64,000 bases of DNA from Pseudoflavitalea rhizosphaerae (GCF_003991355.1 NZ_RCSU01000001.1:1-64000); one strand, 5' to 3'; counted from the stretch's first letter, positions 9,773 through 19,016 are shown. The notes: generated by a model not told the origin, from the letters alone. Numbers and translations: made by a program.

Positions 9773-10033
9773 ATGATCCAACTGCAACTGACATTTACAG
9801 GAAACGGGCAACAATGCTCCGCCGCAGTTGAACTGGAAGGCATCGCTGATTCCTGGGATGCCGATGTACAGGTATCGGGCCATCCAACTATACACCATCT
9901 TCATATCAAATTCTGGCTGGGCTCTTTTCTTATGCCGGTTTTCGACAACAGGCAGGACGCTGTATTTTTTGAGCCGCTTTTGGAAATGATAGATGAGCAG
10001 GCAAAGGAGAATTTGCCAACAGAATTTGAATGA
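9773..10033 (+). CDS. Small conserved-looking protein of unknown function
   Basis: 86 residues, not recognised. The sequence is soluble and acidic, with strand-like halves (MIQLQLTFTGNGQQCSAAVELEGI, DADVQVSG, HHLHIKFWLG) and an acidic helical tail. A perfect TAnnTTTG box sits just ahead of the start. An opposite-strand frame (9704-10054) covers the same DNA but has an unlikely, Lys- and Cys-rich composition, so I prefer this strand. Confidence 0.55.
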   Translation: MIQLQLTFTGNGQQCSAAVELEGIADSWDADVQVSGHPTIHHLHIKFWLGSFLMPVFDNRQDAVFFEPLLEMIDEQAKENLPTEFE

Positions 10034-10108
10034 TCCTTTTCCGCAGGTCTGCATAAAAAACCGGAGCGCATGGCCCCGGTTCCCAATCTTACATTATCCT
10101 CTGATCGT

Positions 10109-11860
10109 TTATTCACCCAGTACTTTTATTTCTGTCCGCCTGTTTTGCTGATGCTCAGCCTCTGAACATGCGATTCCATTTTTACATTTATTGATCAACT
10201 GTGTTTCCCCATATCCTTTCGCCTCCATTCTGTGCCGTGCAATGCCATTGTTCACCAGGTAATTCACCACGCTTTGCGCCCTGGATTGCGATAATCGCAT
10301 ATTATGACCATCACTGCCCCTTGAATCCGTATGGGCAGACAATTCAACACGCAGGGCAGGATTATCGCGCAGGAAGATCAGCAATTTCTTCAGATCGCTG
10401 CTGGCATCATCCCTCAAAGCAGCGCTGTTGAGATCGTAGTAGATATTGTTGAGCGTGATCTTCTTTCCTTTGGATGCTTCTTCAACTCCCAGTTCGATCT
10501 GAACGTACAATACCTGGCTTCTCTTGAGACCTTTGGTAGATACTTTTTCAATATTGGAAATATATCCTGCTTTTTTTCCCACCACATTGAAATCCGACTC
10601 GGCTTCCAGCTGGAACCTGAATTCACCTGTGCCCGACTGTGAGGAAGCCTGGCGAACGCCGTTATTCGTTTCATTGGTGAGGGTTGCCAGTGCGCCGCCT
10701 TCAGGGTCCAGCGTGGTCTTGTTCACTACTTTACCGGAAAGCGTAAACCTTGGGTCATTATGGTACAAAGTGCGTTCAATCGATCCCGTTGTATTGAAAT
10801 CCGCTACAGCCACACTGCCTTTGGTGGAACTGATATCATTCAACATTGCTGACATTTCATAAGCGGCGGATGAGGTTTTAGGGAAACGTGCAATACCCTG
10901 TTTATCGGTGTAGGCCGACTGCTCCCTTCCATCTGCACCTTTCATCACTACAGTAGCATTGTAAAGCGGCTGACCGGTCTGTTCGTCTTTCACGTGTACG
11001 ATCACATCCCTTTGTAGGATCACAGGCGTTGCAGGTTGTACAGTTACCGGAGCCGGTGTTGCAACCGGAGGTTTCACTTTAGGTGCTGCCGGTTTTGATT
11101 TCTTATCGAACAAACGATAGCTGACCCCAACAAATGCTCCATAGGAAGATAAAGCGGTTTGCTGATAAACAATTTCCGGGTCTTCCGGTTTGCCATTGAA
11201 TTTGGCATACTGGAAAGGTTCCTCAGTATCGAACTGATGCAAATAATAAACGCCTGCCTGTATGCCGATCCGTTTTACCGGGTAGTAACTGAAACGTAGC
11301 TGCGCTTTTGCTGCTGCATGGTATTTTTCATCGTAGCCTGCATGCAGGAAGAGCGGTGTGATCAGTGAACCTGTTACACTGCTGATGGTAGTATTTGCAG
11401 ACAATGCAGATCCATCCGTACGGGTAACACCACCACGCAAATTCAATTCTGTTGTGAACTGATTGTTTGCCGTCTGGTATTTAAAGGAAGGGCCGATCCC
11501 GGCAAAATAACGTTCAAGCTTAGTGGAAGAAGTAGTATAACTATCAACCACCCAGGGTGCCACTTGCTGACTGAATCCTGCCGAATCATATTTGGGTGCT
11601 TCGTTGCTGAAGAAATCAGCATCGATACCTACGCCCCACCAGCCCCAGTATTTATCGATACTCAGTCCGCCCATATAACCTTTCAGCGGCATTTTCACCA
11701 GCGAAGGCATTTTGCTTTTGGTGGCAAGGTCCATACCTCCGCGGAGCGAGAACTGCCAGTAACGATCATTGCGCTCGGTGGTATCTGATTTAAGTTGGGT
11801 AGTTTGACTGAAAGAATCAAAACACAGGAAGATTAACAGTGCATATACGAGGTACTTCAT
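10109..11860 (-). CDS. OmpA-family outer-membrane protein with peptidoglycan-binding domain
   Basis: 583 residues when started at MKYLVYALLIFLCFDSFSQ, a clean signal peptide; an upstream ATG at 11905 would bury it. Order: beta-barrel-like region to about residue 245, a Pro-rich linker (PAAPKVKPPVATPAPV), two regulatory-like beta domains (NATVVMKGADGREQSAYTDKQG; TLSGKVVNKTTLDPEGGALAT), then the OmpA C-terminal domain in the last 110 residues with the peptidoglycan motif AHTDSRGSDGHNMRLSQSRA. It probably links the outer membrane to the cell wall. Monocistronic; a small plus-strand gene converges on its 3' end. Confidence 0.85.
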   Translation of the reverse strand: MKYLVYALLIFLCFDSFSQTTQLKSDTTERNDRYWQFSLRGGMDLATKSKMPSLVKMPLKGYMGGLSIDKYWGWWGVGIDADFFSNEAPKYDSAGFSQQVAPWVVDSYTTSSTKLERYFAGIGPSFKYQTANNQFTTELNLRGGVTRTDGSALSANTTISSVTGSLITPLFLHAGYDEKYHAAAKAQLRFSYYPVKRIGIQAGVYYLHQFDTEEPFQYAKFNGKPEDPEIVYQQTALSSYGAFVGVSYRLFDKKSKPAAPKVKPPVATPAPVTVQPATPVILQRDVIVHVKDEQTGQPLYNATVVMKGADGREQSAYTDKQGIARFPKTSSAAYEMSAMLNDISSTKGSVAVADFNTTGSIERTLYHNDPRFTLSGKVVNKTTLDPEGGALATLTNETNNGVRQASSQSGTGEFRFQLEAESDFNVVGKKAGYISNIEKVSTKGLKRSQVLYVQIELGVEEASKGKKITLNNIYYDLNSAALRDDASSDLKKLLIFLRDNPALRVELSAHTDSRGSDGHNMRLSQSRAQSVVNYLVNNGIARHRMEAKGYGETQLINKCKNGIACSEAEHQQNRRTEIKVLGE

Positions 11861-12041
11861 AACATCCTTTTTAGTGAAGAAATACTTGCTCACTGTTATA
11901 TCCATGCGGGAGGTGGTTTGTTACCCCCTTAATGGATGCGGATATTGCGGGTTATGAAATATTTAACAACCAGGGGGCAGTCCCTTAGCGACTATCGGAA
12001 TTTGCTCACCTCGGACAGATAAAAGACTATTTTCCAGAGAA

Positions 12042-12073
12042 TTTGGAGTGAATGAAGTTTATGCTTAATATTG
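12042..12073 (+). promoter_or_regulatory. Probable promoter of tRNA-Leu
   Basis: TTTG at 12042-12045 and TAATATTG at 12066-12073, 20 bp apart, match the TTTG/TAnnTTTG architecture with one mismatch. The -7 box is 17 nt ahead of the mature tRNA. Confidence 0.5.
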
Positions 12074-12090
12074 CAGCCCCTTATGGGATT

Positions 12091-12172
12091 GCCCAGATGG
12101 CGGAACCGGTAGACGCGCGTGACTCAAACTCACGTTTCGAAAGAAGTGCAGGTTCGATTCCTGTTCTGGGCA
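12091..12172 (+). tRNA. tRNA-Leu (anticodon CAA)
   Basis: 82 nt, with acceptor stem GCCCAGA / TCTGGGC and discriminator A at 12172. The anticodon stem CGTGA / TCACG (12118-12122, 12130-12134) closes the loop CTCAAAC with CAA at 12125-12127. A short variable arm and T-loop GGTTCGATTCC follow. The long variable arm of class II fits leucine. CCA is not encoded. Confidence 0.95.
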
Positions 12173-12176
12173 CGAA

Positions 12177-12210
12177 AAAATGGTAAGCACCTCACCTGCT
12201 TACCATTTTC
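12177..12210. terminator. Terminator after tRNA-Leu
   Basis: Stem AAAATGGTAAGCA / TGCTTACCATTTT with an 8-nt loop. A-rich on one side and T-rich on the other, so it can serve both the tRNA (rightward) and the converging GNAT gene (leftward). Confidence 0.75.
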
Positions 12211-12213
12211 ATT

Positions 12214-12678
12214 TTAATTAAGTTCATAGCGCATTTCAGTCATGATCTGCTTAAAACCGGCTTTCTCATAAGCCTTCACCGCAGCTATATTTTCAGTATA
12301 AACCTGCAACCTTACCTCCCTCAATCCCTTTGATCTTACCCAGTCTTTCAATCCTTCGATCAATTGCTGGTTCAAGCCCCGCCCCCTGAATTCCGGATGC
12401 ACAAACATGAAACCAAGGTGAGCATATTCCTTGTGTTTCAGGTAGGATTTTGCAGCCCTGATCTGCGCATAACCACAACCAACCAGCCGGCCATCGATTT
12501 CAATCACCAGCAGTTCGGAGTTTTCACTTTCAATCAATTCTTTAAGATCATAGTAGATGAGATCCCCTTCCTGTAATGTCACATCAAACGGCCTTTCAGC
12601 ATTCACCAGCATCTGCAGGTATCCGGATAGTACAGGAAGATCATTCAAAGTAGCGGGTCTTATCATATGAGTTTTCAT
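12214..12678 (-). CDS. GNAT N-acetyltransferase
   Basis: 154 residues, Acetyltransf_1 type. Motif A is clear: HLGFMFVHPEFRGRGLNQQLIEGLKDWV, with RGRG for acetyl-CoA binding. Motif B follows as VRLQVYTENIAAVKAYEKAGFKQ. Substrate unknown. The gene diverges from a truncated serine hydrolase at 12721 with 42 bp between their starts. Confidence 0.88.
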   Translation of the reverse strand: MKTHMIRPATLNDLPVLSGYLQMLVNAERPFDVTLQEGDLIYYDLKELIESENSELLVIEIDGRLVGCGYAQIRAAKSYLKHKEYAHLGFMFVHPEFRGRGLNQQLIEGLKDWVRSKGLREVRLQVYTENIAAVKAYEKAGFKQIMTEMRYELN

Positions 12679-12720
12679 CGGATTATTTTGTGGTTTTACC
12701 GTATTTGATTAAATTAAAAG

Positions 12721-13365
12721 ATGCATAAATTCATCTTTATCCTGGTCTTTCTCCCTGCAATTTACCATGCAAACTGCCAACCGATCAAGAAAAATGAAGC
12801 CAGTCTGCCCGACAGCCTCACCACAGCTGTTACCGGTAATTATTATACAAACTTCCATAGCATTTTGATTTCGAAAAACGGGAAATTATTTTATGAAAAC
12901 TATTTCAACGGATGGAGCAAGGATTCACTCCAGGATTCCCGCTCAGCCTTTAAATCCATTACAAGCATTCTTACAGGTATTGCCATTGATAAGGGCCTGA
13001 TTGAAGATGTCAACCAGAAAGTCTATTCTTTCTTTCCTGAGTTTACTGATTTCTCAGGCAATAATGCCTGGAAAAAAGAAATGACAATTGAAAATCTATT
13101 ACGAATGGAATCAGGTTTCGACTGTGAGGAATTCAATGACGGCAAAGATTGCGAAACCGAAATGATGAACTCAAAAGACTGGGTAAGCTTCTCCCTTGGT
13201 CTACCTATGAAACACAAACCAGGATCAGTCTGGGCCTATACTTCATGCGACCCGATGATCCTGAGCGGCATCATTAGCCGCGTTGCGAAAATGTCTTTAA
13301 TGGAATTCGTGAAAAAAGCTTTTGACCTCATGGCTAAATATATTATTCCTGCTTTTCAACAATGA
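12721..13365 (+). pseudogene. Truncated serine hydrolase (class C beta-lactamase fold)
   Basis: 214 residues with a signal peptide. The nucleophile motif S75-A-F-K78 (S-x-x-K) and the region WAYTSCDP (Tyr173, second motif) are present, as in the PF00144 beta-lactamase/transpeptidase-like family. Members normally run to 330-400 residues with a third motif (KTG or HxG) and a C-terminal helix pack; both are missing. The frame ends FVKKAFDLMAKYIIPAFQQ, where the expected sequence would continue with a FDPLG-like motif. The 3' part seems deleted, with the neighbouring reductase gene brought close. Probably inactive. Confidence 0.65.
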
Positions 13366-13377
13366 AAAACTGCAATA

Positions 13378-13932
13378 TTATTTCAGGTACCTGAGCGCAA
13401 CGCCTCCATTCCTGAACATCTTAGACCCAACCGGTTTCAACCGTAATTGCTCCTGCAACCTTGCATGGTCCAGCAATCGCCTTCCCTCTCCCGCAATAAC
13501 CGGCTGTATTACGAAAATGAATTCATCCACCAGCCCCAGTTCAATCAACTGCCCGGGAATGGAAACACCTCCCGTCATCAGTGATTTGCCTGGTTGCTGT
13601 TTCAGTTTCAGGATCTCTTCTTTAATATCTGTTCCAACGATCCTTGTCTTGCTGTCTTCAACACTGGTCAAAGTTTTTGAAAACACCAGCTTGTCCACCG
13701 CATCAAACTTCACCGCAAAATCATTCATGGCTTTTGTTGGACCAGACAGGCTCTTTGCCATATCCGGCCAGAAAGGGACCATCAGTTCATAGGTCTTGCG
13801 GCCATAAACAAAAAGATCAGTCTCATCCATAAGTGCAGTGAAATAGTCATGTATCTCTTCATCCGCGATCCCTTTCGTATGATCGCAGCAACCATCTAAG
13901 GTCAGGTTGATGGCGTAGATCAGGTTTCTCAT
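13378..13932 (-). CDS. Dihydrofolate reductase-like protein (RibD C-terminal fold)
   Basis: 184 residues: MRNLIYAINLTLDGCCDH at the N-terminus, the central DLFVYGRKTYELMVPFWP, and the nucleotide-binding stretch LMTGGVSIPGQLIELGLVDEFIFVIQPVIAGEGRRLL. This is the YyaP/YwjB-type branch of the RibD-C family, NADPH-dependent reductases of unassigned substrate; it is not the folate enzyme FolA. Its start is 36 nt from the stop of the AraC regulator gene, so the two may be co-transcribed leftwards. Confidence 0.85.
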   Translation of the reverse strand: MRNLIYAINLTLDGCCDHTKGIADEEIHDYFTALMDETDLFVYGRKTYELMVPFWPDMAKSLSGPTKAMNDFAVKFDAVDKLVFSKTLTSVEDSKTRIVGTDIKEEILKLKQQPGKSLMTGGVSIPGQLIELGLVDEFIFVIQPVIAGEGRRLLDHARLQEQLRLKPVGSKMFRNGGVALRYLK

Positions 13933-13968
13933 TCGATTGCTTTGGGTTTATATTATTGACGGCTGGTT

Positions 13969-14895
13969 TCAGTTTGAGTGAAAAGATTTCCTGAACTGTT
14001 GCGGCGACAATTTCGTTTTCAATTTAAAGAACTTACTGAAGGATTGAGGATGCTCAAACCCCAGCTCATACGCGATCTCACTTACCGCCAGCCCCGTGGC
14101 AGATAGTTTCTCCTTCGCTTTCCCGATCAGCTTGTCGTGGATATGCTGCTGCGCCGTTTGACCAGTCAATACTTTCAACAAACTGCTCAAATATTTAGGC
14201 GAAATATTCAGCGCTGCAGAAAGATCCTGCACAGTTGGCAAACCTTTCGTCAACAAATCATCTTTTTCCAACCAATCGTTCAGCACAGTTTCCATGTGCG
14301 ACAATATATGATGGTTCGAGATCTTTCTCGTTATGAATTGCCTGTTGTAATAACGCTCTGAATAATTCAACAACACTTCCAGGTGAGAGATAATGATGCT
14401 TTGGCTGAACTTATCGATATTGGAGTGATATTCCTCTTTTATATGCTGCAACACGCCATTCAACGTTTTTTCTTCTTTATCAGAAAGAAATAAAGCCTCA
14501 TTCACCGCGTAATCAAAAAACTCGAAATGCCCGATATGCTTCGCCAGGGTAGTATTCCATAAGAAATCCGGATGGACCAGTAACATCCACCCGGAACGCT
14601 TACTTGTTTCTTCGGGCTCAGCTTCGATCCTGAAGACCTGGTTGGGAGCCATGAAGAACATCACGCCTTCATCAAAATCATATTCCTGCTGACCATATTT
14701 GATTTTTGCCTGCAATCCCTTCTTTACCGAGATCATGTAAAAATCCAATACCCAATTCACTTCGCTGATATCGGCACTTCGTTTGATGGAACTGTAATCC
14801 ACGATACTGATCAGTGGATGTTCCGGTTTTGGCAATCCCCTGAGCAGATGAAACTCAGTGATCGTTTTGATCCTTTTTGTATTGAGGCCTGCCAT
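13969..14895 (-). CDS. AraC-family transcriptional regulator
   Basis: 308 residues. N-terminal cupin-like ligand region (GQQEYDFDEGVMFFMAPNQVFRIEAEPEE) and a C-terminal double helix-turn-helix: LPTVQDLSAALNISPKYLSSLLKVLTGQTAQQHI, then LAVSEIAYELGFEHPQSFSKFFKLKTKLSPQQFRKS. Regulators of this type often sit beside NmrA/SDR oxidoreductase genes; here the neighbour on the 5' side is a decayed NmrA gene, and the reductase-like gene follows. The effector is unknown. Confidence 0.9.
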   Translation of the reverse strand: MAGLNTKRIKTITEFHLLRGLPKPEHPLISIVDYSSIKRSADISEVNWVLDFYMISVKKGLQAKIKYGQQEYDFDEGVMFFMAPNQVFRIEAEPEETSKRSGWMLLVHPDFLWNTTLAKHIGHFEFFDYAVNEALFLSDKEEKTLNGVLQHIKEEYHSNIDKFSQSIIISHLEVLLNYSERYYNRQFITRKISNHHILSHMETVLNDWLEKDDLLTKGLPTVQDLSAALNISPKYLSSLLKVLTGQTAQQHIHDKLIGKAKEKLSATGLAVSEIAYELGFEHPQSFSKFFKLKTKLSPQQFRKSFHSN

Positions 14896-14943
14896 TTTTT
14901 GAATTAGTGATTGAAATTACGAACTAATCTGCGCAATGCTGTA

Positions 14944-15617
14944 TCAATGAGTAGCGAAATAGACCTTAGAAAATTCTTTAGCGAAATCGGCCAGCTTCAC
15001 CTTCCCCAATGCGGGTTGATTGCGGTAATAATCTTCATATAAAAGCCCGCTGCGCTGTGCAGCCTGCATTTCAATAAAGCCTTTCGCCACCTGCGGGTTG
15101 AATCCGGTACCGATCCAATTGTTCAGTAACTGTTCATCCGGGATCACCTTCCACTGCAGATCAGGCATTCCAATGGCTTCCCCCAGTGCTATGGCGATTT
15201 CATCCGGGCTAATTTCATCACTCGCAATATACCTAACCGTTCTGCTGCTGAAAGGTTTCCCCGCTTCTTCTGCAATCACATCAGCAATATCCAGCGGTGA
15301 TACCCAGGGTTCTTTTTTGTTCCCTCCGTAATTTGAAACGATGGCTCCCTGCTCCCTGATTGAATTCACAAAGGAGAAGAGGTTGATATAAAATCCCACA
15401 GGGCGCATGAACTTGATGGATACATGCTCAGGAAGGTTTCAGTCAAAAAGCCAGCGTCATAGATACTGCCGGTGGCAGCTTTGGCGCCAAGGGATTCAAT
15501 GGTATTCTGCCGTTCAGGATTACTGCTGATCACAGTAACATCAAATCCATCTTTCACTAAGTTTTCGGTAAGAGGCCTGCCGATATTTCCCAGGGAACCT
15601 GTTAAAACAATTTTCAT
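14944..15617 (-). pseudogene. NmrA-like NAD(P)-binding oxidoreductase, internally deleted
   Basis: The N-terminal Rossmann start is intact from 15617: MKIVLTGSLGNIGRPL with the GxxGxxG-type loop, through FLTETFL. The C-terminal part resumes in another frame as LPEHVSIKFMRPVGFYINLFSFVNSI and runs to the normal end near 14944. Relatives have roughly 70-80 more residues between these blocks, carrying the cofactor- and substrate-contacting strands. A deletion with loss of frame joined them at about 15425-15440. The reader would see two short frames (15366-15695 and 14944-15408); neither is likely functional. Confidence 0.7.
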
Positions 15618-15704
15618 TTTTAGTTTTTTTGTTGGTACAAAATTCAACTGCAAATGAAAATCGCAACTAACCAAAAGGCAGAACAATGAAGCCAAATTGC
15701 ACTA

Positions 15705-16118
15705 TTATCTATCAGGACCAGGCTCCCTGGCATCTCTTTTCATTGCCATCGATGCAAGCCAGTACAGAAGCCAAATGGCAGAGAATGCCACCAGCCCGAT
15801 AAGATTGTATTTCACATCTTCGGGATCATAGCGGCCATGAATTCTGACGCGGAAGAACTTATTGGAATACTCCTGCGCATACTCTATCGAGATGCTGAAC
15901 AGGTAGAGTATCACAAAGATCAAAACATGACGGAACAGCTTCCTGTTGGTGAAGAGAATATTCAGGAATGCCGCAGCGAGGAAGTAGAAAGCTGCATGCA
16001 GGAATTTGTCGTGGTGCCTGAAAACAGAAGGGAGTTTCACCATAAAGCCTATAATCGAAGCTACCAGGCACAGGAACACCAATATTACTTTTCCCCAGTT
16101 GTTCAATTTAAATGCCAT
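15705..16118 (-). CDS. VanZ-like membrane protein
   Basis: 137 residues with four predicted membrane segments (VILVFLCLVASIIGFMV, FLHAAFYFLAAAFLNILF, HVLIFVILYLFSISIEYAQ, VKYNLIGLVAFSAIWLLYW). The VanZ hallmarks are present: HHDKFLHAAFY near residue 35, SIEYAQ, and DPEDVKYNLIGLV. VanZ proteins are linked to glycopeptide tolerance in some firmicutes, but this small Bacteroidota branch has no known role. It follows purU by 9 nt, so they are probably co-transcribed. Confidence 0.85.
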   Translation of the reverse strand: MAFKLNNWGKVILVFLCLVASIIGFMVKLPSVFRHHDKFLHAAFYFLAAAFLNILFTNRKLFRHVLIFVILYLFSISIEYAQEYSNKFFRVRIHGRYDPEDVKYNLIGLVAFSAIWLLYWLASMAMKRDAREPGPDR

Positions 16119-16127
16119 CGTGTACGG

Positions 16128-16955
16128 TTAATCGAAAACTACAGTTTTATTTCCATAAACAAATACCCTGTCTTCCAGCACCAGTCGCAGTCCTCTCGCC
16201 AGCACGGCCGTTTCGATCTCCTTCCCTGCCTTCACCATATCCGAAGTTGTGGCGGAATGATTTACAGGGATGATCTGTTGCGATACAATCGGGCCTTCAT
16301 CCAGTTGATCGGTAACAAAGTGAGCAGTAGCGCCGATCAGCTTCACGCCACGCTCGAATGCCTGCTTATAGGGATGCGCTCCCGCGAATGCAGGCAGGAA
16401 AGAATGATGGATATTGATGATACGCATCGGGTATTTTGCTACGAATTCCGGCGATAAGATCCGCATGAATTTAGCCAGCACAATATAGTCGGGCGCATAT
16501 TGCTCAACGATAGCTTCCAGTTGCTGCTCAAACAATACACGTGCAGAAGACGGTGCTTCGATCTTATGATAAGGAATATCAAAACGGCGGCAAATATCTT
16601 CCAAAGTATCATAATGCCCGATCACGGCCTGTACCTGCGCTCCCAGAGATTGAAAATAATGGCGGATCAGGATATCGGCCAGGCAATGGTATTCCTTCGT
16701 CACCAGCACCACGATCTTCTTTTCCGGCTGTGGATTCACTTTCACTACAGCATCGGAAGGCAATACCCTGAGTAGTTGCTGTTCCAGCCCTTCCACTTCC
16801 TGCTCCTGTTCGGCCACCACGCGCATAAAAAAGAGATTCGCCTGTTTGTCCACATGTTCGCGCAGCGACACGATATTCAATTGCTCAGCAGCCAGCACAC
16901 CGGAAATAGCGGCCACCAGTCCTACCTGGTCCCTGCATTGTATCAGGATGATCAT
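16128..16955 (-). CDS. purU: Formyltetrahydrofolate deformylase
   Basis: 275 residues, normal length. N-terminal ACT domain (QCRDQVGLVAAISGVLAAEQLNIVSLREHVD) and C-terminal formyltransferase fold, with RIINIHHSFLPAFAGAHPYKQAFERGVKLIGATAHFVTDQLDEGPIV carrying the catalytic Asn-His-Asp set of the PurU family. It hydrolyses 10-formyl-THF to THF and formate, supplying formate for PurT-type purine synthesis and balancing one-carbon units. Cytoplasmic. It lies 9 nt after the peptidase gene and before vanZ-like, suggesting a leftward three-gene run. Confidence 0.95.
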   Translation of the reverse strand: MIILIQCRDQVGLVAAISGVLAAEQLNIVSLREHVDKQANLFFMRVVAEQEQEVEGLEQQLLRVLPSDAVVKVNPQPEKKIVVLVTKEYHCLADILIRHYFQSLGAQVQAVIGHYDTLEDICRRFDIPYHKIEAPSSARVLFEQQLEAIVEQYAPDYIVLAKFMRILSPEFVAKYPMRIINIHHSFLPAFAGAHPYKQAFERGVKLIGATAHFVTDQLDEGPIVSQQIIPVNHSATTSDMVKAGKEIETAVLARGLRLVLEDRVFVYGNKTVVFD

Positions 16956-16964
16956 ATTGGGGTT

Positions 16965-18854
16965 TTATTGAGCTGTATAACTGTTATTGGCCGGGTTGGC
17001 ATCCAGGAAAACACCGCCATCGATCACAGCCGATTTCACAGCTTTCCTGTTGTTAACGGTAAGGATTATACGCTTATTATCTGCCTCCCAGATCGCGGGA
17101 GTGAGATGTCTTTTTTCCACGCTTCCATCTGTATAAGTAACGGTCAGATCAAAGGGAATAGCCATCCCACCCGCATTTTGGATCTGTATTTCGGAACCTT
17201 TGGACTTTTTCTGCACATCCACCAGTTGCAGGTCCATATAATTGGTGGAGAAGAACCAGTTCTGCCAGAACCAGTCGAGGCTCTTTCCATTCACATTGTT
17301 GAAAGTATAGAAGAAATCCCAGGGAATGGGATGTTTGCCATGCCATCGGTCCATGTATGCGTGCAGGCATTTTTTGAATTGCGCATCACCCAGCAGGTCT
17401 TTCAGGGCGAGATAAGCCAGTGCGGCCTTGCCGTATTGGTTATTGCCAAGGGCTTTACCGGTGAGCGAGGTGCCGGGTGTGATGATGGGGATATCCATAT
17501 CGCCGGAGCGGTCTTTAGTCCAGCCTGTCACGCGGAAACTTTTGAAGAGCTCATCCGCGGTATTTTGTCCATAGAATGGAGGGCCGGAAAGGTATTCGAA
17601 CAAGGTAGCCCAGCCTTCATCCATAAAACCGAAACGGGTTTCATTGATGCCCATGTAAAAGGGCATCCAGGTATGAGCAATTTCGTGCGCGGCAACAAGT
17701 CGTGAGAACACAGTATCCTCGTAGGTTTCATCATTCGCCATCATCGGGTACTCCATACCGGCATATCCCTGGAACACGGTCATTTTTTCATAGGGATAAG
17801 GAATGCCCGGCCAGTTGTTTGAAAACCATTTCAGCGCATCGCCCGCAAAGCGGACCATATGATGATAATCAGCAGCAGTATCATTGAAAGCGGCCTGCAC
17901 ACTGGCTCTCCGCTGCGTGATCGGGTCCACCATAACGCTGGCTGCATCCCAGGTGTAATGGTCGCTAATAGCAAAAGTCATATCAGGGATGGCAGTTGCT
18001 GTGAAGCGCCAGCTGTTCTGATCATTTTGAGTGGTTACTTTTTTGCCGGCCATTTCATCTTTCGATGCTATGCGGACCACTTCATCGCTGGTCATGGATC
18101 TTTTATATCGATCTGCAAAACGTTCCTGTAACAGTGTTTCAGGTTGATGAAGCGTTCCCGTTCCCCATACCACAAAATTCTTCGGTACTTTTACTGTTAC
18201 AGTATAATCGTTGAAATCATTGTAGAATTCATGTCCTTCCGTGAAATCCTGCCTGTCCCATCCATTGTAATCATCATACACTGCGATGCGCGGATAAAAA
18301 TAAGCGAGGAAGAAAGTGGTTGGATCGATGGCCCCTTCCCTGTCGCTCTGCACGGAAAGCGGGTATTGCCATTTAACTGATAACCGCATGGAATCACCAG
18401 GCAGCAATGGTTTTGCAAGACTGAGCGTATTGGAAGTATATACCAGGTTTTCCAGCGAGCCTGCATAAGGCTTTCCGTTGATCAGCAATGATTCGATCTT
18501 TACTCCTGTGGTATTGTAATCAGGCGAGTAATCTTTTTCACGCGGCACCGTTGGCCTGTGGGAATTCATGAAGATCTTGAGCTCTGGATTCCGGATGGTA
18601 TCCGGACTGTTATTGATGTACACGATCTCTTCTGAACCTCTGATATTCCGGTCAGGAGGATTGGCGATGATCTCGATATTGTATCGCGCTTTGTTCTGCC
18701 AGTAATTCTTACCCGGCATACCATCTTTGGAGCGGCTGCCTTTTTCATAAGCCTTGCGGATATCCGCAGGCATGTATAAATTTTGCGCATTGATCGTTTC
18801 AAAACCAATAGAGCAAAGGGTTAGCAGGAGCAGGGGTATACCTTTCGTTCTCAT
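16965..18854 (-). CDS. M1-family zinc metallopeptidase
   Basis: 629 residues with a signal peptide (cleavage near INAQ). Zinc site H390-E-I-A-H394 with the third ligand Glu413 in FMDEGWATLFEY (HExxH-x18-E), and the aminopeptidase-like GMEYPMM block just ahead in place of GAMEN. The N-terminal beta domain (PPDRNIRGSEEIVYINNSPDTIRNPELKIFMNSHRP) is typical. A secreted or periplasmic peptide-degrading enzyme; exact specificity unknown. A palindromic repeat element lies between its start and the MFS gene upstream. Confidence 0.92.
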   Translation of the reverse strand: MRTKGIPLLLLTLCSIGFETINAQNLYMPADIRKAYEKGSRSKDGMPGKNYWQNKARYNIEIIANPPDRNIRGSEEIVYINNSPDTIRNPELKIFMNSHRPTVPREKDYSPDYNTTGVKIESLLINGKPYAGSLENLVYTSNTLSLAKPLLPGDSMRLSVKWQYPLSVQSDREGAIDPTTFFLAYFYPRIAVYDDYNGWDRQDFTEGHEFYNDFNDYTVTVKVPKNFVVWGTGTLHQPETLLQERFADRYKRSMTSDEVVRIASKDEMAGKKVTTQNDQNSWRFTATAIPDMTFAISDHYTWDAASVMVDPITQRRASVQAAFNDTAADYHHMVRFAGDALKWFSNNWPGIPYPYEKMTVFQGYAGMEYPMMANDETYEDTVFSRLVAAHEIAHTWMPFYMGINETRFGFMDEGWATLFEYLSGPPFYGQNTADELFKSFRVTGWTKDRSGDMDIPIITPGTSLTGKALGNNQYGKAALAYLALKDLLGDAQFKKCLHAYMDRWHGKHPIPWDFFYTFNNVNGKSLDWFWQNWFFSTNYMDLQLVDVQKKSKGSEIQIQNAGGMAIPFDLTVTYTDGSVEKRHLTPAIWEADNKRIILTVNNRKAVKSAVIDGGVFLDANPANNSYTAQ

Positions 18855-18898
18855 GAATTATTTCAATTTGAAAACGGAAGTTATTACTTTTTCACAGA

Positions 18899-19016
18899 GT
18901 GTGGCCAGTCGCTCGCCTCCGGCGATTGACTTTTGTTTAGTCGCCTCCGGCGACGCGGTGTTCGCCGGAGGCGAACAATTAGAAGTCACTCGCCGGAGGC
19001 GAGCGACTGGTCACAC
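18899..19016 (-). repeat. Palindromic repeat element, copy 1
   Basis: A long hairpin built from four copies of the semi-palindromic core TCGCCTCCGGCGA (two per orientation). Outer arms begin CAGTCGCTCGCC and end GGCGAGCGACTG; inner blocks are GTCGCCTCCGGCGAC and GTTCGCCGGAGGCGAAC. Flanks GTGTGG and TCACAC continue the stem with one wobble pair. It begins 5 nt after the MFS stop codon. Strand is given as that of the gene ending into it. Confidence 0.9.

Noticed and set aside
9704-10054. A 116-residue minus-strand frame opposite the small gene at 9773
   Set aside because: Composition is unlike a typical protein of this genome, and the plus-strand frame has a promoter box and acidic, balanced composition.
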